Translations under genes and position numbers: made by a program | Assembly: GCA_030596305.1 (NCBI GenBank) | Contig: JAUVKK010000058.1 | Span: forward strand, 1-6,273 | Length of the DNA: 6,273 bases | Source of the DNA: Helicobacteraceae bacterium | Lineage (GTDB): Bacteria > Campylobacterota > Campylobacteria > Campylobacterales > Sulfurimonadaceae | Direction: 5' to 3' | Shown here: positions 1 to 4,210 of the stretch, piece after piece | Layout: each line of letters starts with the position of its first letter | Numbering within the stretch: the first letter of the stretch is position 1 | Notes under the pieces: generated by a model | Told to the model about the DNA's origin: nothing | Database searches by the model: none | Seen by the model: the letters and a program-made list of their open reading frames with translations, nothing else

Positions 1-542
1 TGGCCAAAGGCTTTGGCAAAGTCGTAGCCGTCACCTGTCGCACCCAATTGCGGTGCCGCCTCTGAACCGGTAGCGATAAGGAGTTTGCCATACTTTTTTT
101 CTGCCTGCTCAGTCTCAACAACAAACTGTTCGTCATCTTTACTGATCTTAGTGACATTCTCTTCTGTATAGAGTGTTACGCCAGCCTCTTTGACGGCCTC
201 CGTAAATGCGATAACCACGGACTTGGCTTCATTTGAGAGAGGATAACAGCGTCCATCGTCTTTAGAGTCGAGAAGGAGTCCAATAGAGTGACAGAGCTTT
301 TCAAAGCTCTTAAAGGGCATGCTCTCTAAAGCATAAGCTGCAAAACCTGGATCAGTGCCAAAATAGTCGTTGATATAGGCTGTAGTGTTGACAATATTGC
401 AACGTCCGTTTCCTGAAGCCAGGATCTTTTTACCAACACTACTGTTGTGTTCATAGACGGTGACATCGGCTCCGGCTTTTGCAGCAGTGAGTGCTGCCAT
501 CAGCCCGGCAGCACCACCGCCAATGATGGCGACTTTATTCAT
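1..542 (-). CDS. HI0933/BaiN-family NAD(P)/FAD-dependent oxidoreductase, N-terminal half
   Basis: Seen: an open frame of 180 codons starts at ATG 542-540 and is cut by the window edge. It begins MNKVAIIGGGAAGLMAA, a Rossmann dinucleotide-binding fold with the GxGxxG motif at residues 8-13. Next come GKKILASGNGRCNI (37-50), the signature of the HI0933/YhiN/BaiN flavoproteins, then an LIATGS strand (155-160) and GATGDGYDFAKAFG (167-180). Known: family members are FAD proteins of about 380-410 residues, so roughly the C-terminal half is missing. Their substrates are mostly unknown; BaiN is implicated in bile-acid chemistry in gut bacteria, which need not apply here. No convincing Shine-Dalgarno precedes the ATG. 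The nearest -10-like box lies so close that a leaderless mRNA is possible. It is divergent from the coiled-coil gene. The family call is strong, the substrate is unassigned. Confidence 0.93.
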   Translation of the reverse strand, partial: MNKVAIIGGGAAGLMAALTAAKAGADVTVYEHNSSVGKKILASGNGRCNIVNTTAYINDYFGTDPGFAAYALESMPFKSFEKLCHSIGLLLDSKDDGRCYPLSNEAKSVVIAFTEAVKEAGVTLYTEENVTKISKDDEQFVVETEQAEKKYGKLLIATGSEAAPQLGATGDGYDFAKAFG

Positions 543-548
543 GTGTGT

Positions 549-554
549 ATTGTA
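549..554 (-). promoter_or_regulatory. Possible -10 box of the flavoprotein gene
   Basis: The minus strand reads TACAAT only 6 bases before the ATG, with no good -35 (CATAAC at 17 bp spacing). If used, transcription would start at or next to the start codon, giving a leaderless mRNA. That would fit the missing Shine-Dalgarno. Other AT-rich hexamers nearby are possible. Confidence 0.25.
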
Positions 555-590
555 GCAACTTTGAGATAGTTGTTATGTTAATACACGCTT

Positions 591-610
591 ATTAAATTGT
601 AAAATTTAAT
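591..610. promoter_or_regulatory. Perfect AT-rich palindrome between divergent genes (candidate operator or UP-like site)
   Basis: ATTAAATT (591-598) and AATTTAAT (603-610) are perfect inverted 8-mers separated by GTAA. The site lies about 24 bp upstream of the TATAAT box of the coiled-coil gene, so around -36 to -55 from its expected start. This is where an activator or the alpha C-terminal domain would bind. It is also 49-68 bp from the flavoprotein start. The symmetry is seen; the function is inferred, and AT-rich DNA yields such palindromes by chance fairly often. Confidence 0.35.
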
Positions 611-633
611 GGATAGTAACGATAAAAAAGGTG

Positions 634-639
634 TATAAT
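634..639 (+). promoter_or_regulatory. -10 box (TATAAT) of the coiled-coil gene
   Basis: A perfect TATAAT lies 27 bp before ATG 667. There is no recognisable TTGACA at 17 bp (GGATAG at 611-616), which is normal for Campylobacterota, whose -35 is poorly conserved. The start should be near 646, giving a leader of about 20 nt that includes the Shine-Dalgarno. The box also shows that the GTG at 631 cannot be the real start codon. Confidence 0.6.
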
Positions 640-666
640 AATTTTATATACATAAAAGGACATACA

Positions 667-960
667 ATGACAAAAGAGCAAGTTCTAGCAGAAGCACAAA
701 AACAGATCGACTCATTTAAAGCACAAATTGCTGAGCTAAATGTAAAAGGCAAGGTTGATGAACTAAGCGCTGACGCGAAGAAAGTATATGAAGAGCAGAA
801 AAAAGAGTTAGAATCACTGCTTGACGAGACTGAGAGTAAATTTAAAGAGCTTGGAACAAAGGCCAGTGATGGTTGGCAAGAGAGTAAAGACTTTGTAGAG
901 TTGACAAACAAAGCAATTAAACACTCATTTAACTACTTTATGTCGCACTACAAAAAGTAG
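667..960 (+). CDS. Small coiled-coil protein, possibly sll1863-like stress-response family
   Basis: Seen: 97 residues starting MTKEQVLAEA. Start ATG 667 is chosen because AAGGA (656-660) lies 6 bases before it; a longer reading from GTG 631 would include the -10 box. Residues 1-62 are a charged heptad-like helix rich in K, E, A and L with no Cys or Pro. They are followed by KASDGWQESKDFVE (65-78) and a basic, aromatic tail ending HSFNYFMSHYKK. There is no signal peptide or membrane span, so it is probably cytoplasmic. Inferred: a long helix followed by an AS-x-x-W-x-x-x-K segment recalls the small stress-induced coiled-coil proteins typified by cyanobacterial sll1863. The similarity is judged from memory and the function is unknown. 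It is monocistronic with its own promoter and convergent to the NIT-like gene. Confidence 0.88.
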   Translation: MTKEQVLAEAQKQIDSFKAQIAELNVKGKVDELSADAKKVYEEQKKELESLLDETESKFKELGTKASDGWQESKDFVELTNKAIKHSFNYFMSHYKK

Positions 961-970
961 AAACATACAA

Positions 971-998
971 GAGCAGCCTAAATGCTGCTTGACATTTT
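971..998 (+). terminator. Probable weak terminator of the coiled-coil gene
   Basis: AGCAGC (972-977) and GCTGCT (984-989) form a 6-bp stem with a 6-nt loop, extendable by a G-U pair (971/990). An interrupted T-rich stretch (GACATTTT) follows. It starts 11 bp after the stop codon. The same stem could act on the minus strand for the convergent gene, but no U-tract follows there. Confidence 0.5.
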
Positions 999-1014
999 AT
1001 AGTCTAAGACTATA
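998..1014. repeat. Perfect palindrome over the stop codon of the NIT-like gene
   Basis: TATAGTCT and AGACTATA are 8-base inverted arms around a single central A. As RNA this gives a 7-bp stem with a 3-nt loop. The TAG stop of the minus-strand gene (1012-1010) lies inside it. With the adjacent AGCAGC stem it may form a bidirectional end structure, but neither strand has a proper U-tract after it. Confidence 0.4.
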
Positions 1015-1861
1015 ACCACCCTTTTGAATCTTCTAAAATCACACGATTGTTTGCATCATAAAGTTTAACGAGCAGGGTAATAATATCTGTACCTTGATCA
1101 AAATAATCTGTAGGATCAATACTGCCCGGTGTTTTAACCAGTGTGTTTTTAGTTAGATTTACATAGTTCGTAGTGTCACCTTTAATGGCAGCCAATGTAG
1201 TATTAACATTGCTGTTATAAGATTTTGCATGTTTAGCCAAGATAGCTTGCATACTCTCTTGTACACGTTCCTCCAAGGCACCTATTTCAGTGATGTTGGC
1301 ATATACTTTCATTGTCTGATCTTCAGAGATCTCACCGCTTGCAGCAATACCAGAACCCATACCACGCATACGACCAATGTACTCCGTCATCGGTAAGATC
1401 ACTTCCATCATTACTGTTGAAGCCTCTTGTGCCAGAGGGTTCAGGTCCTTAGAATTATGACGGCTGATAGTCTGCGCCAACATCAAGATCTGTTCGATCT
1501 GTTCTGTATAAGCCTCAAAGGCTACGCTTGGTTCCATTTTGAGCGATTTACGGTTTAGTTTGATCAGTGCTTGCGAAATAGCAGTTGCGCGTGAGTTGAC
1601 AACAGGATCTGAAGAGAGTGCTGAAGCCTCCATAGCACCGATGGCATCTTTCATCCCTTTTTTGTTTTCAAAAACAAGTAAAAGAGCAACAGTATTTCCG
1701 TTAAGATAACTATTGGTAAGACCACGTGTCTTTTGGGTGGAGATGACAAGATTTTTCAAAGCAGCAATGTACTTAGAATTCTCCTCTTGAGAGTCGTTGC
1801 TAAAAAGCGATTTAGCATGTACATTGACCAGTAACAGTAGAGCAATTAATAGAATTTTCAT
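1010..1861 (-). CDS. Secreted NIT-like (nitrate/nitrite-sensing type) domain protein without output domain
   Basis: Seen: 283 residues. A signal peptide (MKILLIALLLLVNVHA, likely cleaved after residue 16) is followed by no other membrane span, so the protein should be periplasmic. The mature part is almost wholly helical. STQKTRGLTNSYLNGN (41-56) matches the Q-K-x-R-G-L-(S/T) motif that opens NIT domains. GRMRGMGSGIAASG (163-176) matches the second arginine-glycine motif, and YFDQGTDIITLLVKLYD (253-269) resembles the usual C-terminal helix. Known: NIT domains (PF08376) sense nitrate or nitrite and normally sit in the periplasmic part of chemoreceptors, kinases or cyclases. Here no HAMP, kinase or MCP module is attached, so it may act as a binding protein for a partner encoded elsewhere. 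Start ATG 1861 has AAGGA (1872-1868) 6 bases upstream. The ligand is not shown by the sequence. Confidence 0.85.
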   Translation of the reverse strand: MKILLIALLLLVNVHAKSLFSNDSQEENSKYIAALKNLVISTQKTRGLTNSYLNGNTVALLLVFENKKGMKDAIGAMEASALSSDPVVNSRATAISQALIKLNRKSLKMEPSVAFEAYTEQIEQILMLAQTISRHNSKDLNPLAQEASTVMMEVILPMTEYIGRMRGMGSGIAASGEISEDQTMKVYANITEIGALEERVQESMQAILAKHAKSYNSNVNTTLAAIKGDTTNYVNLTKNTLVKTPGSIDPTDYFDQGTDIITLLVKLYDANNRVILEDSKGWL

Positions 1862-1877
1862 GATGTATCCTTAAGTT

Positions 1878-1883
1878 AGTATA
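1878..1883 (-). promoter_or_regulatory. Possible -10 box (TATACT) of the NIT-like gene
   Basis: The minus strand reads TATACT 16 bp before the ATG, overlapping TAATAT. No good -35 lies 17 bp further upstream. The expected start near 1871 would cut into the Shine-Dalgarno (1872-1868), which weakens this call. A start further upstream in the AT-rich leader is equally possible. Confidence 0.25.
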
Positions 1884-1935
1884 TTAGATGATATTTGTCT
1901 CTTGACAGCAAACCTCTAATAAAGTGTAAAGTAAG

Positions 1936-1956
1936 TATTTGTCAAATATTGTCAAA
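1936..1956. repeat. Direct repeat of TTGTCAAA, 10-bp period, upstream of the NIT-like gene
   Basis: Two copies of TTGTCAAA start at 1939 and 1949, one helical turn apart. On the minus strand each reads TTTGACAA and contains a consensus-like -35 (TTGACA), but neither has a good -10 at 16-18 bp. They lie about 75-95 bp before the NIT-like start codon, suitable for a regulator site. Function is inferred only. Confidence 0.35.
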
Positions 1957-2148
1957 ATAGAAATAGATTCCTACCCAAATCAACAAATCTAACATATTCT
2001 AAATTGTAATAACACAATTGTAGAATTACTACAGACAGTTTAACAGATTATGGTAGTTGATATATTGTTTAAAATCAATTATTTATGTGATAGAAGTCAA
2101 AATTAAGATATAGAAAAAGTTTGTTTGGTTTTAAAATGGAAAAAGTAG

Positions 2149-2225
2149 TGGCGCGGTGGACGAGACTCGAACTCGCGACCCCCTGCGTGACAGGCAGGTA
2201 TTCTAACCAACTGAACTACCACCGC
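2149..2225 (-). tRNA. tRNA-Asp (GTC), copy 1
   Basis: A 77-nt cloverleaf with encoded CCA. The acceptor stem GCGGTGG/CCACCGC has discriminator G. The anticodon stem CCTGC/GCAGG carries loop CTGTCAC, with anticodon GTC at 2191-2189. The T arm GCGAG/CTCGT has one G-U pair and a TTCGAGT loop. It is the last gene of the cluster, 14 bp after tRNA-Val copy 1, and is identical over its length to the Asp copy at 2659-2735. Confidence 0.97.
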
Positions 2226-2239
2226 GCATATATTTAAAA

Positions 2240-2315
2240 TGGTGGGCATTACAAGACTCGAACTTGTGACATCTACCTTGTAAGGGTAGCGCTCTACCAA
2301 CTGAGCTAAACGCCC
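2240..2315 (-). tRNA. tRNA-Val (TAC), copy 1
   Basis: A 76-nt cloverleaf with encoded CCA. The acceptor GGGCGTT/AATGCCC has one G-U pair and discriminator A. The anticodon stem CTACC/GGTAG carries loop CTTACAA, with anticodon TAC at 2282-2280. The T arm is ACAAG/CTTGT. It is identical to the copy at 2451-2526. Its flanks TTTAAAAT and ATTTTAAA are complementary, so leader and trailer of the precursor could pair. Confidence 0.97.
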
Positions 2316-2347
2316 ATTTTAAATTTTGACAATTGTAAACACCTAAA

Positions 2348-2423
2348 TGGCGACCCCTAAAGGATTTGAACCTCTGTTCTTACCATGAAGTGGTAATGTC
2401 CTTGGCCACTAGACGAAAGGGTC
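2348..2423 (-). tRNA. tRNA-Glu (TTC)
   Basis: A 76-nt cloverleaf with encoded CCA. The acceptor GACCCTT/AGGGGTC contains a U-G pair and has discriminator G. The anticodon stem TTACC/GGTAA carries loop ACTTCAT, with anticodon TTC at 2389-2387. The T arm AGAGG/CCTTT has a TTCAAAT loop. It is the only single-copy tRNA among the last four of the cluster, lying between the two Val copies with spacers of 27 and 32 bp. Confidence 0.96.
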
Positions 2424-2450
2424 AAGATTGAACAAACATATATTCAAAAA

Positions 2451-2526
2451 TGGTGGGCATTACAAGACTCGAACTTGTGACATCTACCTTGTAAGGGTAG
2501 CGCTCTACCAACTGAGCTAAACGCCC
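2451..2526 (-). tRNA. tRNA-Val (TAC), copy 2
   Basis: Base-for-base identical to the copy at 2240-2315, with anticodon TAC at 2493-2491 and encoded CCA. On the minus strand it is preceded by eight A residues and the 132-bp non-tRNA insert that separates it from the upstream Asp gene. Confidence 0.97.
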
Positions 2527-2540
2527 TTTTTTTTCAAAAA

Positions 2541-2565
2541 GTTTTCTTTGGAACAAGAAAGAAAA
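2541..2565. repeat. Short inverted repeat in the tRNA spacer (TTTTCTTT / AAAGAAAA)
   Basis: TTTTCTTT (2542-2549) and AAAGAAAA (2558-2565) form an 8-bp stem with an 8-nt loop (GGAACAAG). This pyrimidine/purine motif around a CTTG-TTCC core resembles intergenic repeats scattered in many proteobacterial genomes. That comparison is from memory. It adjoins the long hairpin at 2574-2658, and together they fill the spacer between tRNA-Asp copy 2 and tRNA-Val copy 2. Confidence 0.4.
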
Positions 2566-2573
2566 GAAACTCG

Positions 2574-2658
2574 TTTTTTGTGCTAGTTGTGCTTAAGGTT
2601 TTAGCGAAGTGTACTTATCGTACATGAGCTGAAAGCTTCAGTGCAAATAGTGCAAAAA
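2574..2658 (+). repeat. Long imperfect hairpin element inside the tRNA cluster
   Basis: Arms 2575-2614 and 2620-2658 fold around loop TTATC (2615-2619) into a stem of about 34 pairs. Watson-Crick blocks include GTAC/GTAC next to the loop, AGC/GCT, TTT/AAA, AAG/CTT, CTA/TAG and a TTTTT/AAAAA base. Six further positions (2609/2625, 2602/2631, 2591/2642, 2590/2643, 2582/2651, 2581/2652) are G-U pairs when read as plus-strand RNA. They would be A-C mismatches in the minus-strand tRNA transcript. Three mismatches and one small internal loop remain. No U-tract follows on either strand, so it is not a standard terminator. It could be a REP/MITE-like repeat or a plus-strand structured RNA. Confidence 0.6.
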
Positions 2659-2735
2659 TGGCGCGGTGGACGAGACTCGAACTCGCGACCCCCTGCGTGA
2701 CAGGCAGGTATTCTAACCAACTGAACTACCACCGC
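2659..2735 (-). tRNA. tRNA-Asp (GTC), copy 2
   Basis: Identical over all 77 nt to the copy at 2149-2225, with anticodon GTC at 2701-2699 and encoded CCA. It is second in the cluster, 11 bp after tRNA-Lys. The long hairpin element begins immediately after its CCA on the minus strand. Confidence 0.97.
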
Positions 2736-2746
2736 ACATTTATAAA

Positions 2747-2822
2747 TGGTGTCCCGTGATGGATTCGAACCATCGGCATCCTCATTAAAAGTGAGATGCT
2801 CTACCAGCTGAGCTAACGGGAC
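2747..2822 (-). tRNA. tRNA-Lys (TTT)
   Basis: A 76-nt cloverleaf with encoded CCA. The acceptor GTCCCGT/ACGGGAC has discriminator A. The anticodon stem TCTCA/TGAGG carries loop CTTTTAA, with anticodon TTT at 2789-2787. The T arm is GATGG/CCATC with a TTCGAAT loop. It is the promoter-proximal gene of the cluster. Confidence 0.97.
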
Positions 2823-2823
2823 T

Positions 2824-2847
2824 CACTAACAAGCTAGCGAACTAGTG
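2824..2847 (-). other. 5' leader hairpin of the tRNA precursor
   Basis: Between the predicted start (about 2854) and tRNA-Lys, the minus-strand RNA can form CTAG-UUCG-CTAG (2845-2834), a UUCG tetraloop stem. Alternatively CACTA (2847-2843) pairs with TAGTG (2828-2824). The two exclude each other in part. It is probably just a leader removed by RNase P. Confidence 0.4.
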
Positions 2848-2860
2848 TTTGTGAGGCGAA

Positions 2861-2889
2861 ATTATAGGCAAAAGAACCTTTGATGTCAA
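2861..2889 (-). promoter_or_regulatory. Consensus sigma70 promoter of the tRNA cluster
   Basis: The minus strand has TTGACA (2889-2884), a 17-bp spacer and TATAAT (2866-2861): both hexamers are perfect and the spacing is optimal. The expected start is near 2854, about 32 nt before tRNA-Lys. The discriminator reads TTCGCCTC, moderately GC-rich, as is common in stable-RNA promoters under stringent control (known trend, inferred here). It is the only full consensus promoter in the window. Confidence 0.92.
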
Positions 2890-2899
2890 GAGCTTTTTG

Positions 2900-3991
2900 C
2901 TATTTTTTGAAAAAAACTTTTTTATCACCTAAAACAAGCATTTTTAGAGCTGTTAAAGCACTCTGCTGTTGTATGTAGTTTCGATCACCCTGGAAGTGAC
3001 ACGTCACAACTTTTTCATACCTTGCAGATTTAACACCAACAACAACAGTACCCACAGGTTTTTCTTCACTGCCTCCATCCGGCCCGGCAACACCGCTGAC
3101 GGCAAGTGAATAGTCTGCTTTAGCAATAGTAAGTGCGCCGGAACACATCTCTGAGACAACGGCCTCACTGACGGCACCGTTTTCTACCAATGTGTCATTT
3201 CCAACGGCCAGCCAATTCTCTTTTAATATATTGGAGTAGGTGACTAAAGAGCCTTCAAATACGGATGAAACACCGGCATGAGAAGTAAAATAGTAGGCCA
3301 ACAGTCCACCTGTACAACTCTCTGCCAGTGTGATCTTCTGCTCTAATGCCAGTGTTGTGTCAATAATATGTTGAACAAGGTCATCGGCAACAATGACATG
3401 TGCTGGATACCGCTGTTCAGCGATCTCTATAAACTTGGTAATGGAGCCATAGGTATTGCATTCTACTTCAATCTCCACCCACTGTTCAATTATCTGTGAA
3501 AAATTCAGTTCGACATTAAACTGTTTGGCAAGGGGTTTTAAAAGGTCAATTACCTCTTTGATGGAGCTTTCAAAAAAGTGCAGTTTCTGTTTAACCTTGC
3601 TGTTTGTGAGTAAAAACTTGGGTAAGACCGCTGACTCTTGAACTTCAATGATATTGACTGTGGCGTTTTTTACATCAAGAAGATAACTCTCTTCAGTGAA
3701 CTGCTCGCATTTGGAAGGAAGGAGAATCTGGTTTTTAAGAACCAGTTTGTCGTCAGTAATGGTACAAAGCAGTTTACCAACCAAGGTAAAGCTTTTTTTA
3801 TTGCTAACAACATAGATATTCTCCTTGTGTATCACTCTATTGTCAAGTTCAGCATAGAAGTCTCTATTGGCTTCTGTAAAATACTCAATAGAGTCGAGTT
3901 GACTATCACTCTCTATCTCTCTGATGATGTAGTCTCTAAAAGGGTGATTCTGTGTAAAGATATTACCAATCAAATATAGACGTTTTTTCAA
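2900..3991 (-). CDS. cinA: CinA-family protein: PncC-type amidohydrolase domain with reduced N-terminal region
   Basis: Seen: 363 residues. The C-terminal part (about 205-355) is a clear CinA/PncC domain: TLAESCTGG (221-229) with the conserved serine S225, GSLVTYSN (247-254), GAVSE (272-276), SGVAGPDGG (299-307) and KPVGTVVVGV (311-320). Known: this domain hydrolyses nicotinamide mononucleotide to NaMN and ammonia, and CinA proteins are linked to NAD recycling and competence or DNA damage. The N-terminal 200 residues keep only the rough layout of the MoaB-like and middle (KH-type) domains. The usual GDE/LL-type motifs are absent and the whole is about 40-60 residues shorter than typical CinA. 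Start is TTG 3991-3989, with GGAG (4001-3998) 6 bases upstream; the next in-frame Met is residue 282. The stop lies 10 bp before the tRNA promoter, leaving no room for a terminator. Confidence 0.92.
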   Translation of the reverse strand: MKKRLYLIGNIFTQNHPFRDYIIREIESDSQLDSIEYFTEANRDFYAELDNRVIHKENIYVVSNKKSFTLVGKLLCTITDDKLVLKNQILLPSKCEQFTEESYLLDVKNATVNIIEVQESAVLPKFLLTNSKVKQKLHFFESSIKEVIDLLKPLAKQFNVELNFSQIIEQWVEIEVECNTYGSITKFIEIAEQRYPAHVIVADDLVQHIIDTTLALEQKITLAESCTGGLLAYYFTSHAGVSSVFEGSLVTYSNILKENWLAVGNDTLVENGAVSEAVVSEMCSGALTIAKADYSLAVSGVAGPDGGSEEKPVGTVVVGVKSARYEKVVTCHFQGDRNYIQQQSALTALKMLVLGDKKVFFKK

Positions 3992-4023
3992 GGGGTACTC
4001 CGGTTAGATTGCTCGTTAGAGAA

Positions 4024-4029
4024 AGTATA
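4024..4029 (-). promoter_or_regulatory. Extended -10 box (TGATATACT) of cinA
   Basis: The minus strand reads TGA followed by TATACT, an extended -10, preceded by a T-rich run in the spacer as is typical of Campylobacterota promoters. No TTGACA is present. The start would be near 4017, giving a leader of about 26 nt that contains the GGAG ribosome site. Confidence 0.5.
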
Positions 4030-4177
4030 TCACAATGAAAAAAACGAAATTTCAGAGGGTTTTGAAAAAGAATAATCTTTCTATGATTCTCTAAAGTCCA
4101 TCGCTCTAAAACCGCATGTACGCGTAGATAGAGGAGTGTAGTCCAATATTGTCAGCCCTTCTTAAACCCTTTAAAGA

Positions 4178-4183
4178 TATAAT
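4178..4183 (+). promoter_or_regulatory. -10 box (TATAAT) of ileS
   Basis: A perfect TATAAT lies 27 bp before the ileS ATG. No -35 is at the right distance (TTGTCA at 4149-4154 is 23 bp away). The start near 4190 gives a leader of about 20 nt. The short leader leaves no room for a T-box, as expected outside Gram-positives. Confidence 0.5.
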
Positions 4184-4210
4184 CCAAAAAATTTTCATAA
4201 AGATATATAG

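Larger units (their letters stand above)
1862..2148. other. AT-rich intergenic gap with short repeats; no gene found
   Basis: This 287-bp stretch between the NIT-like gene and the last tRNA has no credible coding frame on either strand. It holds TATTTGTC at 1892-1899 and 1936-1943 with a shortened TATTGTC at 1947-1953. It also holds TTGTCAAA twice exactly 10 bp apart (1939-1946, 1949-1956). Two small stems occur: AATTGT/ACAATT (2002-2007/2014-2019) and TGTAG/CTACA (2019-2023/2029-2033). Neither has a U-tract, so where tRNA transcription ends is unclear. The T-rich run just after the last CCA on the minus strand (2145-2130) is the likeliest place. Confidence 0.6.

Noticed and set aside
631..666. 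GTG start adding 12 residues to the coiled-coil protein
   Set aside because: It overlaps the TATAAT box, and a better Shine-Dalgarno sits directly before ATG 667.
606..911. Open frame of 101 codons on the minus strand, rich in Ser and Phe
   Set aside because: It is antisense to the coiled-coil gene; the Ser/Phe-rich composition is the mirror of a Lys/Glu-rich helix. It has no ribosome site or family resemblance.
2103..2300. 65-codon open frame on the minus strand
   Set aside because: It lies across tRNA-Val and tRNA-Asp and is a by-product of their sequence.
2510..2534. GC-rich stem followed by T8 on the plus strand, terminator-like
   Set aside because: The stem is the antisense of the tRNA-Val acceptor arm and no plus-strand transcript is known to need it; it is probably incidental.
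2149..2735. Repeats at 211 and 510 bp offsets suggesting a CRISPR or tandem-repeat array
   Set aside because: The repeated units are complete tRNA-Val and tRNA-Asp genes with cloverleaf structure and CCA ends.
3456..3979. Two open frames on the plus strand
   Set aside because: Both are antisense to cinA, whose domain motifs show the true reading frame.
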